Shown piece by piece: positions 1 to 7,862 of a stretch of DNA of 14,597 bases. How positions within the stretch are numbered: position 1 is the first letter of the stretch; each line of letters starts with the position of its first letter. The stretch spans positions 1-14,597 of the forward strand of contig CAVEJT010000026.1 of the NCBI GenBank assembly GCA_963616135.1. The letters are read 5' to 3'. The notes under the pieces are model-generated. The model did not search any database. It saw nothing but the letters and a program-made list of their open reading frames with translations, and was not told the origin of the DNA. The position numbers were made by a program, and so were the translations under genes. Source of the DNA: UMGS1613 sp963616135 (GTDB lineage Bacteria > Bacillota_I > Bacilli_A > RF39 > UBA660).

Positions 1-1427
1 GATAGACAGATATCTTCATTATTAAATTCATTTTTAGTTATATTAAAAATTGTATCATTAATTTCATTTTCTTTTAATACTTGCTTAGTATTATTTTCTT
101 CTTCTTTTTTATATTCCAAAATTCTATTGATATCATTCTTATTTATTTTATTTCTTTTTAAAATTTTTAATAATAATTCATCATTTATTGTAAACAAAGG
201 TAATGAGGAATATATTCTTGTTCTATCATATTTTTTTATTTTTTCATTTAATATGAATTTTCTAAATTCCTCTTTTTTTTCTTCTGTATATATATCCATA
301 AGTGAATTGGCTTTTTTTAATATCAATTCACTTTTTTCTCTATAATATTTAACTTCTTTTGGTTTATTTGTTAAATAATATTTTCCTTTATTGTGAGATC
401 CCTGGATACATTCTCCATTTAAAGCTACAACACCAGAAACATAATTTAAATGATTATAAATATTATTTTTGTTGTCCTTAAAATAGTAAGGTGAAATTAG
501 ACCTGTCATGTATATTGGTATCCAACTTTCAAGGCCTAACATCATTTCATTAAAAGGTCTATCTAAATTATGTACTATATTTAAATGTAATCCTTTTTTT
601 AAACTCATAGCTATAGCAAACATCCATTTTTTACCAAAATCAATGTCTTTTGCCATATCTTCCATAGGCATATCACTACACATAAATATATCTTCTTTAG
701 ATTTTGAAAGAACAGTAGCTTTAAAAAAGTCTAATTCTCCTTTTTTCATTTCTTCTATACCATAATAAGTTTTTGTTTTACCTTTGTAAAAAGGTATTGT
801 AGGTACTTTTAATTTATCAAATTTAATAGCCTTAATATAATCATTTAAATTAAAATCATCTAATTTATTTAAAAAATTATCAATATTATTATTTTCTATA
901 TTTTTGGTATTTAAAATCCAATTATATATTCTATTAAAACTAATTTCATCAGCTTTGCAATTCAATAAAAGACTTAAAGAATTATTATAATTTTCTGTAT
1001 TATACTTTTTTAAAATATAATTAACTAATGAATTTAAAAACTCTTCTTTATTTGAGGGAACTCTCTCCCCATTTCTTATTCTTGATAAATAAGAAGCATC
1101 AAAATTTAGATATTTAGCAAGTTCACTAGCATTTATATCTAACGTAGTAATTAGTTTATTAAGATTAGTTTTAATGATTTCAAAGTTGATACTCGAATCA
1201 TTTAGTACTTTGTTAAATTCATGTATAAGTTCTTCTTCTTTATATTTATTATTTGATAGATTAGAAATAGCTTTACAAATTTTTTTTAAATTTTCTTTGT
1301 TAGGAGTTCTATTACCACTTTTATATCTACTTAATATAGATTCTGAAATCTTTGCTTCCTTAGCTAAAGATTTAGAAGTACAATTAATTGAGTTAATATA
1401 TTTAATTAGAATGTCATTAAAGTTCAT
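1..1427 (-). CDS. Partial regulator with two helix-turn-helix domains
   Basis: This reading frame stays open on the minus strand from ATG at 1427 to the left edge, so at least 475 residues are present and the C-terminus is missing. The start is preceded by GGTGGTGAG and a promoter-like pair. Two XRE-like helix-turn-helix segments are visible, at about residues 18-54 (SLAKEAKISESILSRYKSG) and 98-137 (ASELAKYLNFDASYLSRIRN). A central region of about residues 200-380 looks like an independent folded domain, with KSKEDIFMCSDMP, then HNLDRPFNEMMLGLESW, PIYMTGLISPYYF and ALNGECIQGSH. I do not recognise that domain; a ligand-binding or effector role is inference. There is no signal peptide or membrane segment, so it should be a cytoplasmic DNA-binding protein. 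It is divergent from the zinc-ribbon/PrsW operon, 194 bp away, which makes that operon a candidate target. DNA binding is fairly sure; the rest is unknown. Confidence 0.85.
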   Translation of the reverse strand, partial: MNFNDILIKYINSINCTSKSLAKEAKISESILSRYKSGNRTPNKENLKKICKAISNLSNNKYKEEELIHEFNKVLNDSSINFEIIKTNLNKLITTLDINASELAKYLNFDASYLSRIRNGERVPSNKEEFLNSLVNYILKKYNTENYNNSLSLLLNCKADEISFNRIYNWILNTKNIENNNIDNFLNKLDDFNLNDYIKAIKFDKLKVPTIPFYKGKTKTYYGIEEMKKGELDFFKATVLSKSKEDIFMCSDMPMEDMAKDIDFGKKWMFAIAMSLKKGLHLNIVHNLDRPFNEMMLGLESWIPIYMTGLISPYYFKDNKNNIYNHLNYVSGVVALNGECIQGSHNKGKYYLTNKPKEVKYYREKSELILKKANSLMDIYTEEKKEEFRKFILNEKIKKYDRTRIYSSLPLFTINDELLLKILKRNKINKNDINRILEYKKEEENNTKQVLKENEINDTIFNITKNEFNNEDICL

Positions 1428-1443
1428 ATTTCTCACCACCAAT

Positions 1444-1472
1444 AGCATACCAAAAAAATAAAAATTTTTCAA
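1444..1472 (-). promoter_or_regulatory. Predicted promoter of the double-HTH regulator
   Basis: On the minus strand a -35 box TTGAAA (1467-1472) and a -10 box TATGCT (1444-1449) are separated by exactly 17 bases, 17 bp upstream of the ATG. Just upstream lie two TTGAC direct repeats six bases apart (about 1474-1490), which could be an extended -35 region or an operator. Inferred from sequence only. Confidence 0.45.
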
Positions 1473-1621
1473 TTGTCAAAAAAGTCAATGACTAATATGT
1501 AAATTTTATTTAAAATATAAAATAATTATATTATACTTAAATTGATAGATAAAATAGTTTTATGTGCTTTTGTATATATAATTAATATGTTTATCATAAT
1601 ATGGTAGAAGGAGGAGAGTAT

Positions 1622-2365
1622 ATGGCATTAATAAAATGTCCAGAATGTGATAATAAGGTAAGTGATATGGCAGATTCTTGTCCAAAATGTGGATATGAAT
1701 TAAAAAAGAAAAGTTCAAATAATTTTAATATAAACAAAAATAAGGGTAATTTAAAATATTATTTTTTAGTAGGAATTATTTTGGGTGCGGTATTGATATT
1801 TGGAATATTTACAAAACAAAACAATTCAAATAACACACAACAAGATAATAATCAACAAAATAATTATCAACAGAATACTGGTCAAAATGATGGAATAACA
1901 CAATCTCAAAATAGTGGTTATTCAATATATACAAGTAATAGTTTGGGATTAGCTTTTGAATTTCCAAATAATTATAAAGCAATGGTTGATAGTGATGGCT
2001 TAATATATGTCGGAAAAAATATAGATGATCAAGGAGCTTTAATACCTTATCTAATAGTAGGCAAATATGAAAAATTTAATAATGCAGTTCAATTTTTGAA
2101 TAGTTTTACAGATTATATGAGAAAAGATTATAGTGATCTTGTAATAACAATTGATTTATTATCTGGAACAGTAGGAGATAAACTTGTATATGGTATAGCA
2201 TATAATTATTCATCAAGTGGTCATTTGGTTGTAGATAATAGATATGCAACAGTTATAAATAATGTTGTTTATATGATTGCATCTAGAGAAGAAAATGTTA
2301 ATTCAACTGAAATAAATAATGTAGCGAGACATATAATTGAAACATTGACAGTAGGAGGTGCTTAA
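1622..2365 (+). CDS. Zinc-ribbon, single-TM protein with an outside domain
   Basis: This is a 247-residue protein. The start at 1622 is chosen because AAGGAGGAG lies 7 bases upstream; an in-frame ATG at 1601 lacks such a site. The order is a cytoplasmic zinc ribbon (Cys6, Cys9, Cys20, Cys23), one membrane helix at about residues 44-63, a Gln/Asn-rich linker (66-98), and a folded domain of about 100-247 beginning SIYTSNSLGLAFEFP. That last part resembles the small extracytoplasmic domains found in Bacillota zinc-ribbon membrane proteins, with no enzyme motif seen. Topology should place the ribbon inside and the domain outside. The next gene starts one base after its stop and encodes a protein with the same MALIKC.ECD N-terminus, so the two probably act together. 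A TATAAT at 1577-1582 is a possible -10 box with no convincing -35. The function is unknown; a substrate or partner of the downstream protease is my inference. Confidence 0.8.
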   Translation: MALIKCPECDNKVSDMADSCPKCGYELKKKSSNNFNINKNKGNLKYYFLVGIILGAVLIFGIFTKQNNSNNTQQDNNQQNNYQQNTGQNDGITQSQNSGYSIYTSNSLGLAFEFPNNYKAMVDSDGLIYVGKNIDDQGALIPYLIVGKYEKFNNAVQFLNSFTDYMRKDYSDLVITIDLLSGTVGDKLVYGIAYNYSSSGHLVVDNRYATVINNVVYMIASREENVNSTEINNVARHIIETLTVGGA

Positions 2366-2366
2366 A

Positions 2367-3533
2367 ATGGCATTAATAAAATGTAGTGAGTGTGATGGAG
2401 ATATTTCATCGAGCGCTAAAACGTGTCCACATTGTGGAATAAAAATTAGTTTAAGTAAATGTCCAGAATGTGGAAAAAAATTAAAAGGTGATGAATCTAA
2501 TTGTCCTGATTGTGGATATCCAGTTGGTAAAAAAAATGTAACTAATATACTAACTGAAAATTTAGATAAAATAACGGGTGCTAAATCAGAAAATTATGTA
2601 ACTTTTAAAGATTTATTTAAAAATACTTTTAAAAAGCATACAGAAGATGAATTAAATGAAGTTTTCGTATGTGGAACAAAAAATACTACACCTTTAGTTG
2701 AAGATATTAATCCAAGGAAAGCTAGTGCTTGGGTATACTTTAAAATATTAATATTTTTCGTAGTAGCATATATTCCAACATATTTAGGATATGCTCATTA
2801 TGGAAATAATAATTTTTTACCTGCAATGATTATTTTAGCAGCATTTGCAGTTCCAGTATCAGTTTTAGTATTCTTTTTTGAAATCAATTTGTTTAGAAAT
2901 ATTCCTTTTCATAAAGTATTAAAATACTTTGTAATAGGTGGGGCCGCCTCACTTTTTGTGGCAATCTTATATTTTTCTATTCCGTTTTTTGAACAAAATA
3001 CACTTGTATTAGATTTTAAAGGAGCTTTCTTTGTAAGTTTAATAGAAGAAACTGCTAAAGCTTGTATAGTAGCATTCTTCTTATTTAAAAATAAAAATTG
3101 TAAATATATATTAAACGGATTACTTATAGGAGCTGCTGTAGGTGCTGGCTTTGGAGCTTTTGAAACAGCTGGTTATATATTAAGATATGGACTTAGTAGT
3201 AATAGTTTAACGTTAATGTTAGAAGTAGCAAAACAACGTGCTATATTAGCTCCTGGAATGCATGTTGCTTGGGCTACAATAGAAGGTGCAGCTCTTATGT
3301 ATGTAAAAGGTTTTGAAAAGCTAGATAAGAAACATTTAAATGATAAAAGATTTTTACTTATTTGCTTGATTCCAGTCATCCTTCACTGGGCTTGGGATTT
3401 ACCAATAAGTACACCTTATGAAATATATAGAGTTGGTCTAACAGTTGCAGCTTGGGTTGTAATAATTTATTTTATAAACTTAGGCTTAAAACAAATAGAT
3501 GATGCTAAAAAATTAAAAAAACAACAGAAATAG
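2367..3533 (+). CDS. Zinc-ribbon PrsW-type intramembrane metalloprotease
   Basis: This 388-residue protein starts at ATG 2367, with GTAGGAGG 8 bases upstream inside the previous gene's end. Two zinc ribbons open it (Cys6/9/20/23 and Cys32/35/46/49), followed by a linker and a polytopic membrane domain from about residue 120. The membrane part carries the PrsW-family signature: Glu227-Glu228 in SLIEETAKA, Glu266 in FGAFETAGY, His299 in PGMHVAW, and His340 with Asp344 in ILHWAWDLP. In this family such residues bind the catalytic metal; PrsW of Bacillus subtilis cleaves the anti-sigma factor RsiW. Here the expected role is cleavage of a membrane protein near or inside the bilayer. The substrate is unknown, but the co-transcribed single-TM zinc-ribbon protein is the nearest candidate. 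No sigma or anti-sigma gene is in the window. CPBP-family proteases are related, but the motif order fits PrsW better. Confidence 0.85.
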   Translation: MALIKCSECDGDISSSAKTCPHCGIKISLSKCPECGKKLKGDESNCPDCGYPVGKKNVTNILTENLDKITGAKSENYVTFKDLFKNTFKKHTEDELNEVFVCGTKNTTPLVEDINPRKASAWVYFKILIFFVVAYIPTYLGYAHYGNNNFLPAMIILAAFAVPVSVLVFFFEINLFRNIPFHKVLKYFVIGGAASLFVAILYFSIPFFEQNTLVLDFKGAFFVSLIEETAKACIVAFFLFKNKNCKYILNGLLIGAAVGAGFGAFETAGYILRYGLSSNSLTLMLEVAKQRAILAPGMHVAWATIEGAALMYVKGFEKLDKKHLNDKRFLLICLIPVILHWAWDLPISTPYEIYRVGLTVAAWVVIIYFINLGLKQIDDAKKLKKQQK

Positions 3534-3564
3534 GTATATTAAAATGTACTTATTTCTTTTCTTT
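3532..3564 (+). terminator. Weak terminator after the PrsW gene
   Basis: Arms AGGTATAT (3532-3539) and ATGTACTT (3544-3551) pair over 8 bp with two G-T wobbles and a TAAA loop, followed by a T-rich ATTTCTTTTCTTT. It overlaps the stop codon. The right arm and tail match 17 bases of the terminator at 4882-4911. Confidence 0.45.
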
Positions 3565-3742
3565 ATTCAAAATATAATTATAGAAATTTAAATAATTTAA
3601 TAATAAAGTATAAATGTAAAATATAAAATAAAAATGTACATAAATATATTATAGGTGAAAAATAAAATAAAAAGTATGTTATAATTACCTTAGAAACATA
3701 TTTATTTGTATTATATTATAGTCAAAGTAGGTGTAATAAAAA

Positions 3743-4810
3743 ATGAATTATTCATTAACTTCAGAGGAAATTGCTGCAATAGAAAAATATCAAGATAATG
3801 ATTTTAAAATTATGAATTCATTATTACGAAGTGGTATTGAAAGTGAAATGAGGATAAATAGTAGAAATGGAAAAGATTATCCTTATATGACAAGAGATAT
3901 GATGGAACAATCATTAAACGATATTCAAAATTTGTATTCAGCTATAATAAAACGATATTTAGCAAACGGAGGTATTAAACCCTCAAAATCTTTATATAGA
4001 GGTACAAAAATTTCTTTAATTGATTCAATGCAAAATAGTAATTGTTCATTTATTTCAACATCTACGAGTATTGTTCAAACAATGACTTTTTCAAAAAGTT
4101 TTAATAAAGGTAGTAATATTGCTGATGAAACAGAACGCGCTGTTTTACTAGTAGACGGTGAGGTGCCTTGGATAAATATAGAAAATGAACTTGGTGGTGG
4201 AGAAGATGAAGTTTTGTTTGTACCATCAAAGGTGAAAATCAAAGAAGCACAACTAACACCAAATCAAAGATATGGAAAAGAATTTATAATGGAATTATCT
4301 GAAATTGATATTCCAGAAAAGACACCTGAAGAAATTTCTAATATGAGATGTGAAATATTAGATAAAACAGAAAAAATGAGTAATTATTTAAAATATATTT
4401 TTGTAATTAAAGACAATCCAAATTTTAATCAAAATCCAAGAACTTTAGCAGTTGTAGAGGAATATAGCCATTGGAAAGAACTAGTTATTCAATATAATTA
4501 TCAACAATATAGAATTATTAAAAATAAATTAATGAGAAAAAATTTATCTTCAAAAAAAGAAAATCAAGTTACCATTGATGACTATGATAGTTTAAAGTCT
4601 AAGGTTGAACAGGAACATTTTATGAAACCAAATCAGACTAAAGAAGAATTTATTCAATTGCGTGATAGTTTAAAAAATACAGTATTAAACATGAAACAAC
4701 GTGGTGTTGAGATACCTGATTTAAATTATGTATTTCAAGAACAATCTTCTTCAAATCTTGAACAAGAAAGTATAGAAAAATTAGAAAGTACAGGAAGAAA
4801 AATGATGTAA
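3743..4810 (+). CDS. Mono-ADP-ribosyltransferase-like protein (R-S-E class)
   Basis: This 355-residue protein starts at ATG 3743 (AGTAGGTG about 10 bases upstream). It shows the three ordered motifs of the arginine-type R-S-E ADP-ribosyltransferases: Arg86 in SLYRGT, Ser105-Thr106-Ser107 in SFISTSTS, and Glu154-x-Glu156 in GGGEDEVLFVP. In this family the Arg and STS contact NAD+ and the second Glu is catalytic; the ExE form usually modifies arginine. Residues 1-80 are a helical lead-in, and about 185-355 is a charged helical tail of unknown role. There is no signal peptide or membrane segment, so it either acts inside the cell or leaves by a route not visible here. No antitoxin or immunity gene is adjacent. 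It stands alone between two terminators. The fold class is well supported by motifs; the target (self protein, phage, host or neighbour) is unknown. NADAR and PARP-like folds fit less well. Confidence 0.72.
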   Translation: MNYSLTSEEIAAIEKYQDNDFKIMNSLLRSGIESEMRINSRNGKDYPYMTRDMMEQSLNDIQNLYSAIIKRYLANGGIKPSKSLYRGTKISLIDSMQNSNCSFISTSTSIVQTMTFSKSFNKGSNIADETERAVLLVDGEVPWINIENELGGGEDEVLFVPSKVKIKEAQLTPNQRYGKEFIMELSEIDIPEKTPEEISNMRCEILDKTEKMSNYLKYIFVIKDNPNFNQNPRTLAVVEEYSHWKELVIQYNYQQYRIIKNKLMRKNLSSKKENQVTIDDYDSLKSKVEQEHFMKPNQTKEEFIQLRDSLKNTVLNMKQRGVEIPDLNYVFQEQSSSNLEQESIEKLESTGRKMM

Positions 4811-4881
4811 TTTGTAAAAAAGGTAAGATTTAAGGTATATAAAATAATAATATAAATTGAACTTTTGGATATAAACAAAAA

Positions 4882-4911
4882 AAGTACATCAAGTGATGTA
4901 CTTATTTCTTT
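4882..4911. terminator. Bidirectional terminator between convergent genes
   Basis: The perfect 10-bp inverted repeat AAGTACATCA (4882-4891) / TGATGTACTT (4894-4903) has T-rich sequence on both sides: ATTTCTTTTT to the right on the plus strand, and TTTTTTTG on the minus strand. It ends the ADP-ribosyltransferase-like gene from the left and the ABC permease gene from the right, and overlaps the permease stop codon (4902-4904). Confidence 0.85.
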
Positions 4912-5693
4912 TTAATTATCATTTTTTCTATAAAACTTACCATATAATACATAATGGCTGCCACAACACAAAGAATAAAAATTCCACTAATAACTAAACT
5001 TAAATTAAATACTTGTGACCCATATAAAATTAGGTATCCTATGCCTTTTTTTGATACAAGAAATTCTCCCATTATAACACCAATTAAAGACATACTAACA
5101 TTTATTTTTAAAGCATTTATGATACTTTTTAAACTGTTTGGAAACACTAACTTAAAATATAATTGAGATTTTGTGCACTTAAAAGATTTCATAAGCTTAA
5201 TTTTGTTTGGATTAATATTATTAAAACCTTCATAAACATTAATAATTGTTATAATAAGAGAAATTAAAAGTGCCATAAAAATAATTGATTTTATACCTGC
5301 ACCAAACCAAATAATAATCATAGGTCCAAGAGCTACTTTAGGTAAACTATTTAAGATTGTAAGGTATGGTTCAATTATTTTTTGTATATATTTATTCCAC
5401 CATAGTATAGTAGCAATCAAAGTACCAAGAATAGTAGCTATACTAAAACTTAAAAAAGTTTCATAAGTAGTAACCCATATATGTTCAAATAGATTTTTTT
5501 TATGATATAAATTAATAATAGTTTTTAATACCTCTTTAGGACTAGAAAAAATAAAAGTATTTATTGTATTAGTATCAGAAAGTATTTGCCAAATAGTAAT
5601 AAATAGTATTAAAATTAGGATTTGGAAAAAAATAACAATAAAATTTTTTCTTTTTTCTTTTTTTATATATCTAATGTGCTCTTTACTAAACAT
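4902..5693 (-). CDS. ABC transporter permease, SsuC/TauC/ThiX-like
   Basis: This is a 263-residue permease of the binding-protein-dependent transport inner-membrane family. I chose ATG at 5693, which overlaps the ATPase stop (5686-5688) and has GGAAGG about 12 bases upstream; the in-frame ATG at 5780 would lie deep inside the ATPase gene. A hydrophobic N-terminal helix (about 17-37) is followed by roughly five more membrane segments between residues 80 and 250. The EAA loop that docks on the ATPase is visible at about 153-190, starting YEGFNNINPNKIKLMKSF. In this family the permease dimer carries small anions or organic compounds (nitrate, sulfonates, taurine, pyrimidine thiamine precursors) handed over by a binding protein. 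The gene looks intact, but its ATPase partner is disrupted upstream, so the transporter should be uncoupled. Minus-strand transcripts from the inserted recombinase gene could still read into it. The substrate cannot be assigned. Confidence 0.88.
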   Translation of the reverse strand: MFSKEHIRYIKKEKRKNFIVIFFQILILILFITIWQILSDTNTINTFIFSSPKEVLKTIINLYHKKNLFEHIWVTTYETFLSFSIATILGTLIATILWWNKYIQKIIEPYLTILNSLPKVALGPMIIIWFGAGIKSIIFMALLISLIITIINVYEGFNNINPNKIKLMKSFKCTKSQLYFKLVFPNSLKSIINALKINVSMSLIGVIMGEFLVSKKGIGYLILYGSQVFNLSLVISGIFILCVVAAIMYYMVSFIEKMIIKKK

Positions 5694-6027
5694 GAAAATC
5701 AATATCCTTCCATATAGCATCATAGTAATAAGAAAAATTTTTATCTTTTCTATTGTTAATAGGATTTGATTTTTTTTCAAGTTTTATATCATAAATACTT
5801 TTTATAATAGCGGGTCTACTAGATAGCACAATAACTTTATCACACATACTTATTGCCTCGGCTATATCATGTGTTACTATTATCATAGTCTTTTTTTCTT
5901 TTTTTAATATATTATATATATCGTCTGAAATTACTAATCTACTTTGATAATCAAGTGCTGAAAAAGGTTCATCAAGTAATAAAAGTGAAGGATTATTAGC
6001 AAGTGTACGTATTAAAGCAACTCTTTG
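5686..6027 (-). pseudogene. C-terminal fragment of the interrupted ABC ATPase gene
   Basis: Read on the minus strand from the 13-bp core at 6027, this frame encodes the second half of an ABC ATPase: QRVALIRTLANNPS, Walker B LLLLDEP with D-loop SALD, and the H-loop histidine in IIVTHDIAEA, ending FHV before TAG at 5686-5688. It lacks Walker A, the Q-loop and the signature motif, which lie 3.1 kb away in the fragment at 9112-9531. In the joined protein these are residues 136-248. It has no start of its own at the junction; the first in-frame ATG (5886) is after Walker B. The stop overlaps the permease start, showing that the two were one operon. There is no frameshift or internal stop, so the break is recent or maintained as reversible. 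Confidence 0.9.
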
Positions 6028-6043
6028 AGTGTTATAAAGACAC
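6015..6043 (+). other. attL: 13-bp core plus inner recombinase-binding arm
   Basis: The core AAGCAACTCTTTG is at 6015-6027. The inner arm TTGAGTGTTATAAAGACAC (6025-6043) is an inverted match (17 of 19) to the arm inside attR. The outer half-site is chromosomal ATPase coding sequence to the left of 6015. The same arm also forms a weak hairpin (AGTGTT/GACACT) followed by T6 on the plus strand. Confidence 0.8.
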
Positions 6044-6054
6044 TTTTTTGAATT

Positions 6055-7644
6055 CTATTTATAATTCCATTTAATTTCAATATTTCTTGAATTGCTTTCT
6101 TCATTGATTTTTCCAATATAGATTTTATCTATAAATTCATCTACGATAACTCTATTTAATTTTTTTAATTGTTGATAATTATTAAACAATTCTTTTGAAT
6201 TCTTATTTGCTGATTTTTTTGTTATGCAATAGTTAATCTCATTATCAATAGATTTTAATTGATCTTTCAATTTATCACTATCACTACTATAGCTTGCGAT
6301 TAACTCCCTAAATTGTTCATCAGTAATAATTTTGTTAATTTTATCTTCATAAATGTTTTTTAAATAATTTTTATTTTTTTCTATTTTGTTAATTATTTCT
6401 TCTTTTTTTATTGTCAATAACTCAAAATTTTTATGTAAATAGTTTTGTCGATTCTCATTTAATTTACTTTCTAAAATATCTAAGTCATAAAACATTATAA
6501 TTTTTTTATTAATATTGTCTAATATAATTTTTTCTAAGACATCATATCTAATAGATTTTTTATTTTTACAATTATTATATCCATTACAAATACTTGAACA
6601 AACTAAATATTCATGTTTGTTAGAATTCTTTTTTCTCATGCAATGTCCACATTCTTTACAAAATACTTTACCAGAAAAATTATGAATAATATCTGTTTTT
6701 TTTATTATTTTTGCTCTACTTTTTATATTGTTTTGAACTTTGTTAAAAATTTCTTCTTTTATTATTGCATCATGAGTGTTTTCTTTTTTTATCCATTCGA
6801 AACTTTTTTTATTAATTATTTTATGATTCTTATAACTTACAGTAGTTCTTTTTCCTTGAATTAAATTCCCTATATATACTTCATTTTTTAAAATAGTTTT
6901 TATAGCATTTGGAGACCATTTAATTTGTTCTCTAGGTTTATTACTAACAACGTTGAGTTTGCACCCGTTTTTATATTTATAAAGTGAGGGACAAGGTATA
7001 TTTTGAGTATTTAAATATTTGGCAATGTTTGTAAATCCAAGTCCACATAAATATAAGTTAAAAATCTTTTTAACAATTTCACTAGCAATCGGATCTACAA
7101 CTAATTTATTATTATCACTTTTTGATATTTCATAACCGAAAGGTGCGAAAGGTGAAATAAATTCCCCTTGTTTCATTTTAGAATTGAACGCACTTCTTAT
7201 GTTATTTGAAGTATCCTCTAGAAACCATTCATTAACAAGACCATTTATTTGTCTTGACTTTTTATTTCCAAAATTATCAGTATCAGCATTATCACTAATT
7301 CCTATGAATCTAATACCCCATTCTTTAAATTTATTGTTTATGTATTTTTCTACAATTTCCATATCTCTAGAAAATCTCGATTGACTTTTACACAAAACAA
7401 TGTCAATCTTTTTATTTTCACAATCTTTAATCAACTTTTCAAATTGAGGTCTATAAGTTCCTGCTCCTGATAAATCTTCATCACAATACTCATGTTCAAA
7501 TATAAAATTTGGCTGTTTATTAATGTAATCAATTAGTAAATTTCTTTGATTTTTAATAGACTCACTTTGAATATTTTCATTTTGCTTATCTTTATCTTCT
7601 TGTGATAGTCTTAAATATATACCAACTCTATAAAAATTTTTCAT
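6055..7644 (-). CDS. Large serine recombinase (element integrase/excisionase)
   Basis: This is a 529-residue large serine recombinase. The start at ATG 7644 has GGAG 6 bases upstream; a TTG at 7656 overlaps that site and is unlikely. The catalytic resolvase-like domain spans about residues 5-150, with the nucleophile Ser14 in YLRLSQED and the arginine-rich SRFSRD at 89-94. The recombinase domain runs about 165-285, with the family-typical IAKYLNTQNIPCPS and WSPNAIKTILKNEVYIGN. A zinc ribbon follows (Cys329, Cys332, and later Cys349/353/359), then a long charged coiled coil (about 390-470) like those that control synapsis and direction. Length and order match the TnpX/Tn1549-type and phage-integrase-type family (450-650 aa). 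It should cut attP and attB with a 2-base stagger and join them through a phosphoserine intermediate. Its stop lies 28 bp from the left core. All expected catalytic features are present, so it looks functional. Confidence 0.96.
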   Translation of the reverse strand: MKNFYRVGIYLRLSQEDKDKQNENIQSESIKNQRNLLIDYINKQPNFIFEHEYCDEDLSGAGTYRPQFEKLIKDCENKKIDIVLCKSQSRFSRDMEIVEKYINNKFKEWGIRFIGISDNADTDNFGNKKSRQINGLVNEWFLEDTSNNIRSAFNSKMKQGEFISPFAPFGYEISKSDNNKLVVDPIASEIVKKIFNLYLCGLGFTNIAKYLNTQNIPCPSLYKYKNGCKLNVVSNKPREQIKWSPNAIKTILKNEVYIGNLIQGKRTTVSYKNHKIINKKSFEWIKKENTHDAIIKEEIFNKVQNNIKSRAKIIKKTDIIHNFSGKVFCKECGHCMRKKNSNKHEYLVCSSICNGYNNCKNKKSIRYDVLEKIILDNINKKIIMFYDLDILESKLNENRQNYLHKNFELLTIKKEEIINKIEKNKNYLKNIYEDKINKIITDEQFRELIASYSSDSDKLKDQLKSIDNEINYCITKKSANKNSKELFNNYQQLKKLNRVIVDEFIDKIYIGKINEESNSRNIEIKWNYK

Positions 7645-7656
7645 ATTATTCTCCAA

Positions 7657-7758
7657 TTAATTATTTTCCATAAATAAAATTATATTTAATAATTTCTCAT
7701 TAATAATTTTTTTAATATTTATATTATTAATTTCTTTAATAATATAAGTGACTTTCAA
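7657..7758 (-). CDS. 33-residue ORF upstream of the recombinase, TnpW-like
   Basis: This short frame begins at TTG 7758 behind AGAGGTGAT (7762-7770), ends in TAA at 7657-7659, and is followed 12 bases later by the recombinase ATG. The predicted peptide starts MKVTYIIKEINN and ends with a helical stretch, EKLLNIILFMENN. The good ribosome binding site and tight coupling to the recombinase argue that it is translated. Many Bacillota large-serine-recombinase elements carry a small ORF at this position, called TnpW-like in some annotations, usually with no proven function. It could be an accessory or directionality factor, or a leader peptide controlling recombinase translation; that is inference. 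At 33 codons in AT-rich DNA, chance cannot be excluded. Confidence 0.5.
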   Translation of the reverse strand: MKVTYIIKEINNINIKKIINEKLLNIILFMENN

Positions 7759-7862
7759 ATTATCACCTCTAATTAAATATATTATTTAAAGCTCAAATTT
7801 ATAAGCATTAATAATACGTAATAATTTGTATTGAACATAAAATAAATTGGAGGTTAATACAT

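Noticed and set aside
127..1461. Plus-strand reading frames at 127-345, 508-765 and 1174-1461
   Set aside because: They are antisense to a single uninterrupted minus-strand frame of 475 codons with helix-turn-helix motifs, and have low-complexity Phe/Ile/Ser-rich products.
6613..7384. Plus-strand frames at 6613-6864 and 7184-7384
   Set aside because: Both are antisense to the serine recombinase coding region and have no ribosome binding site.
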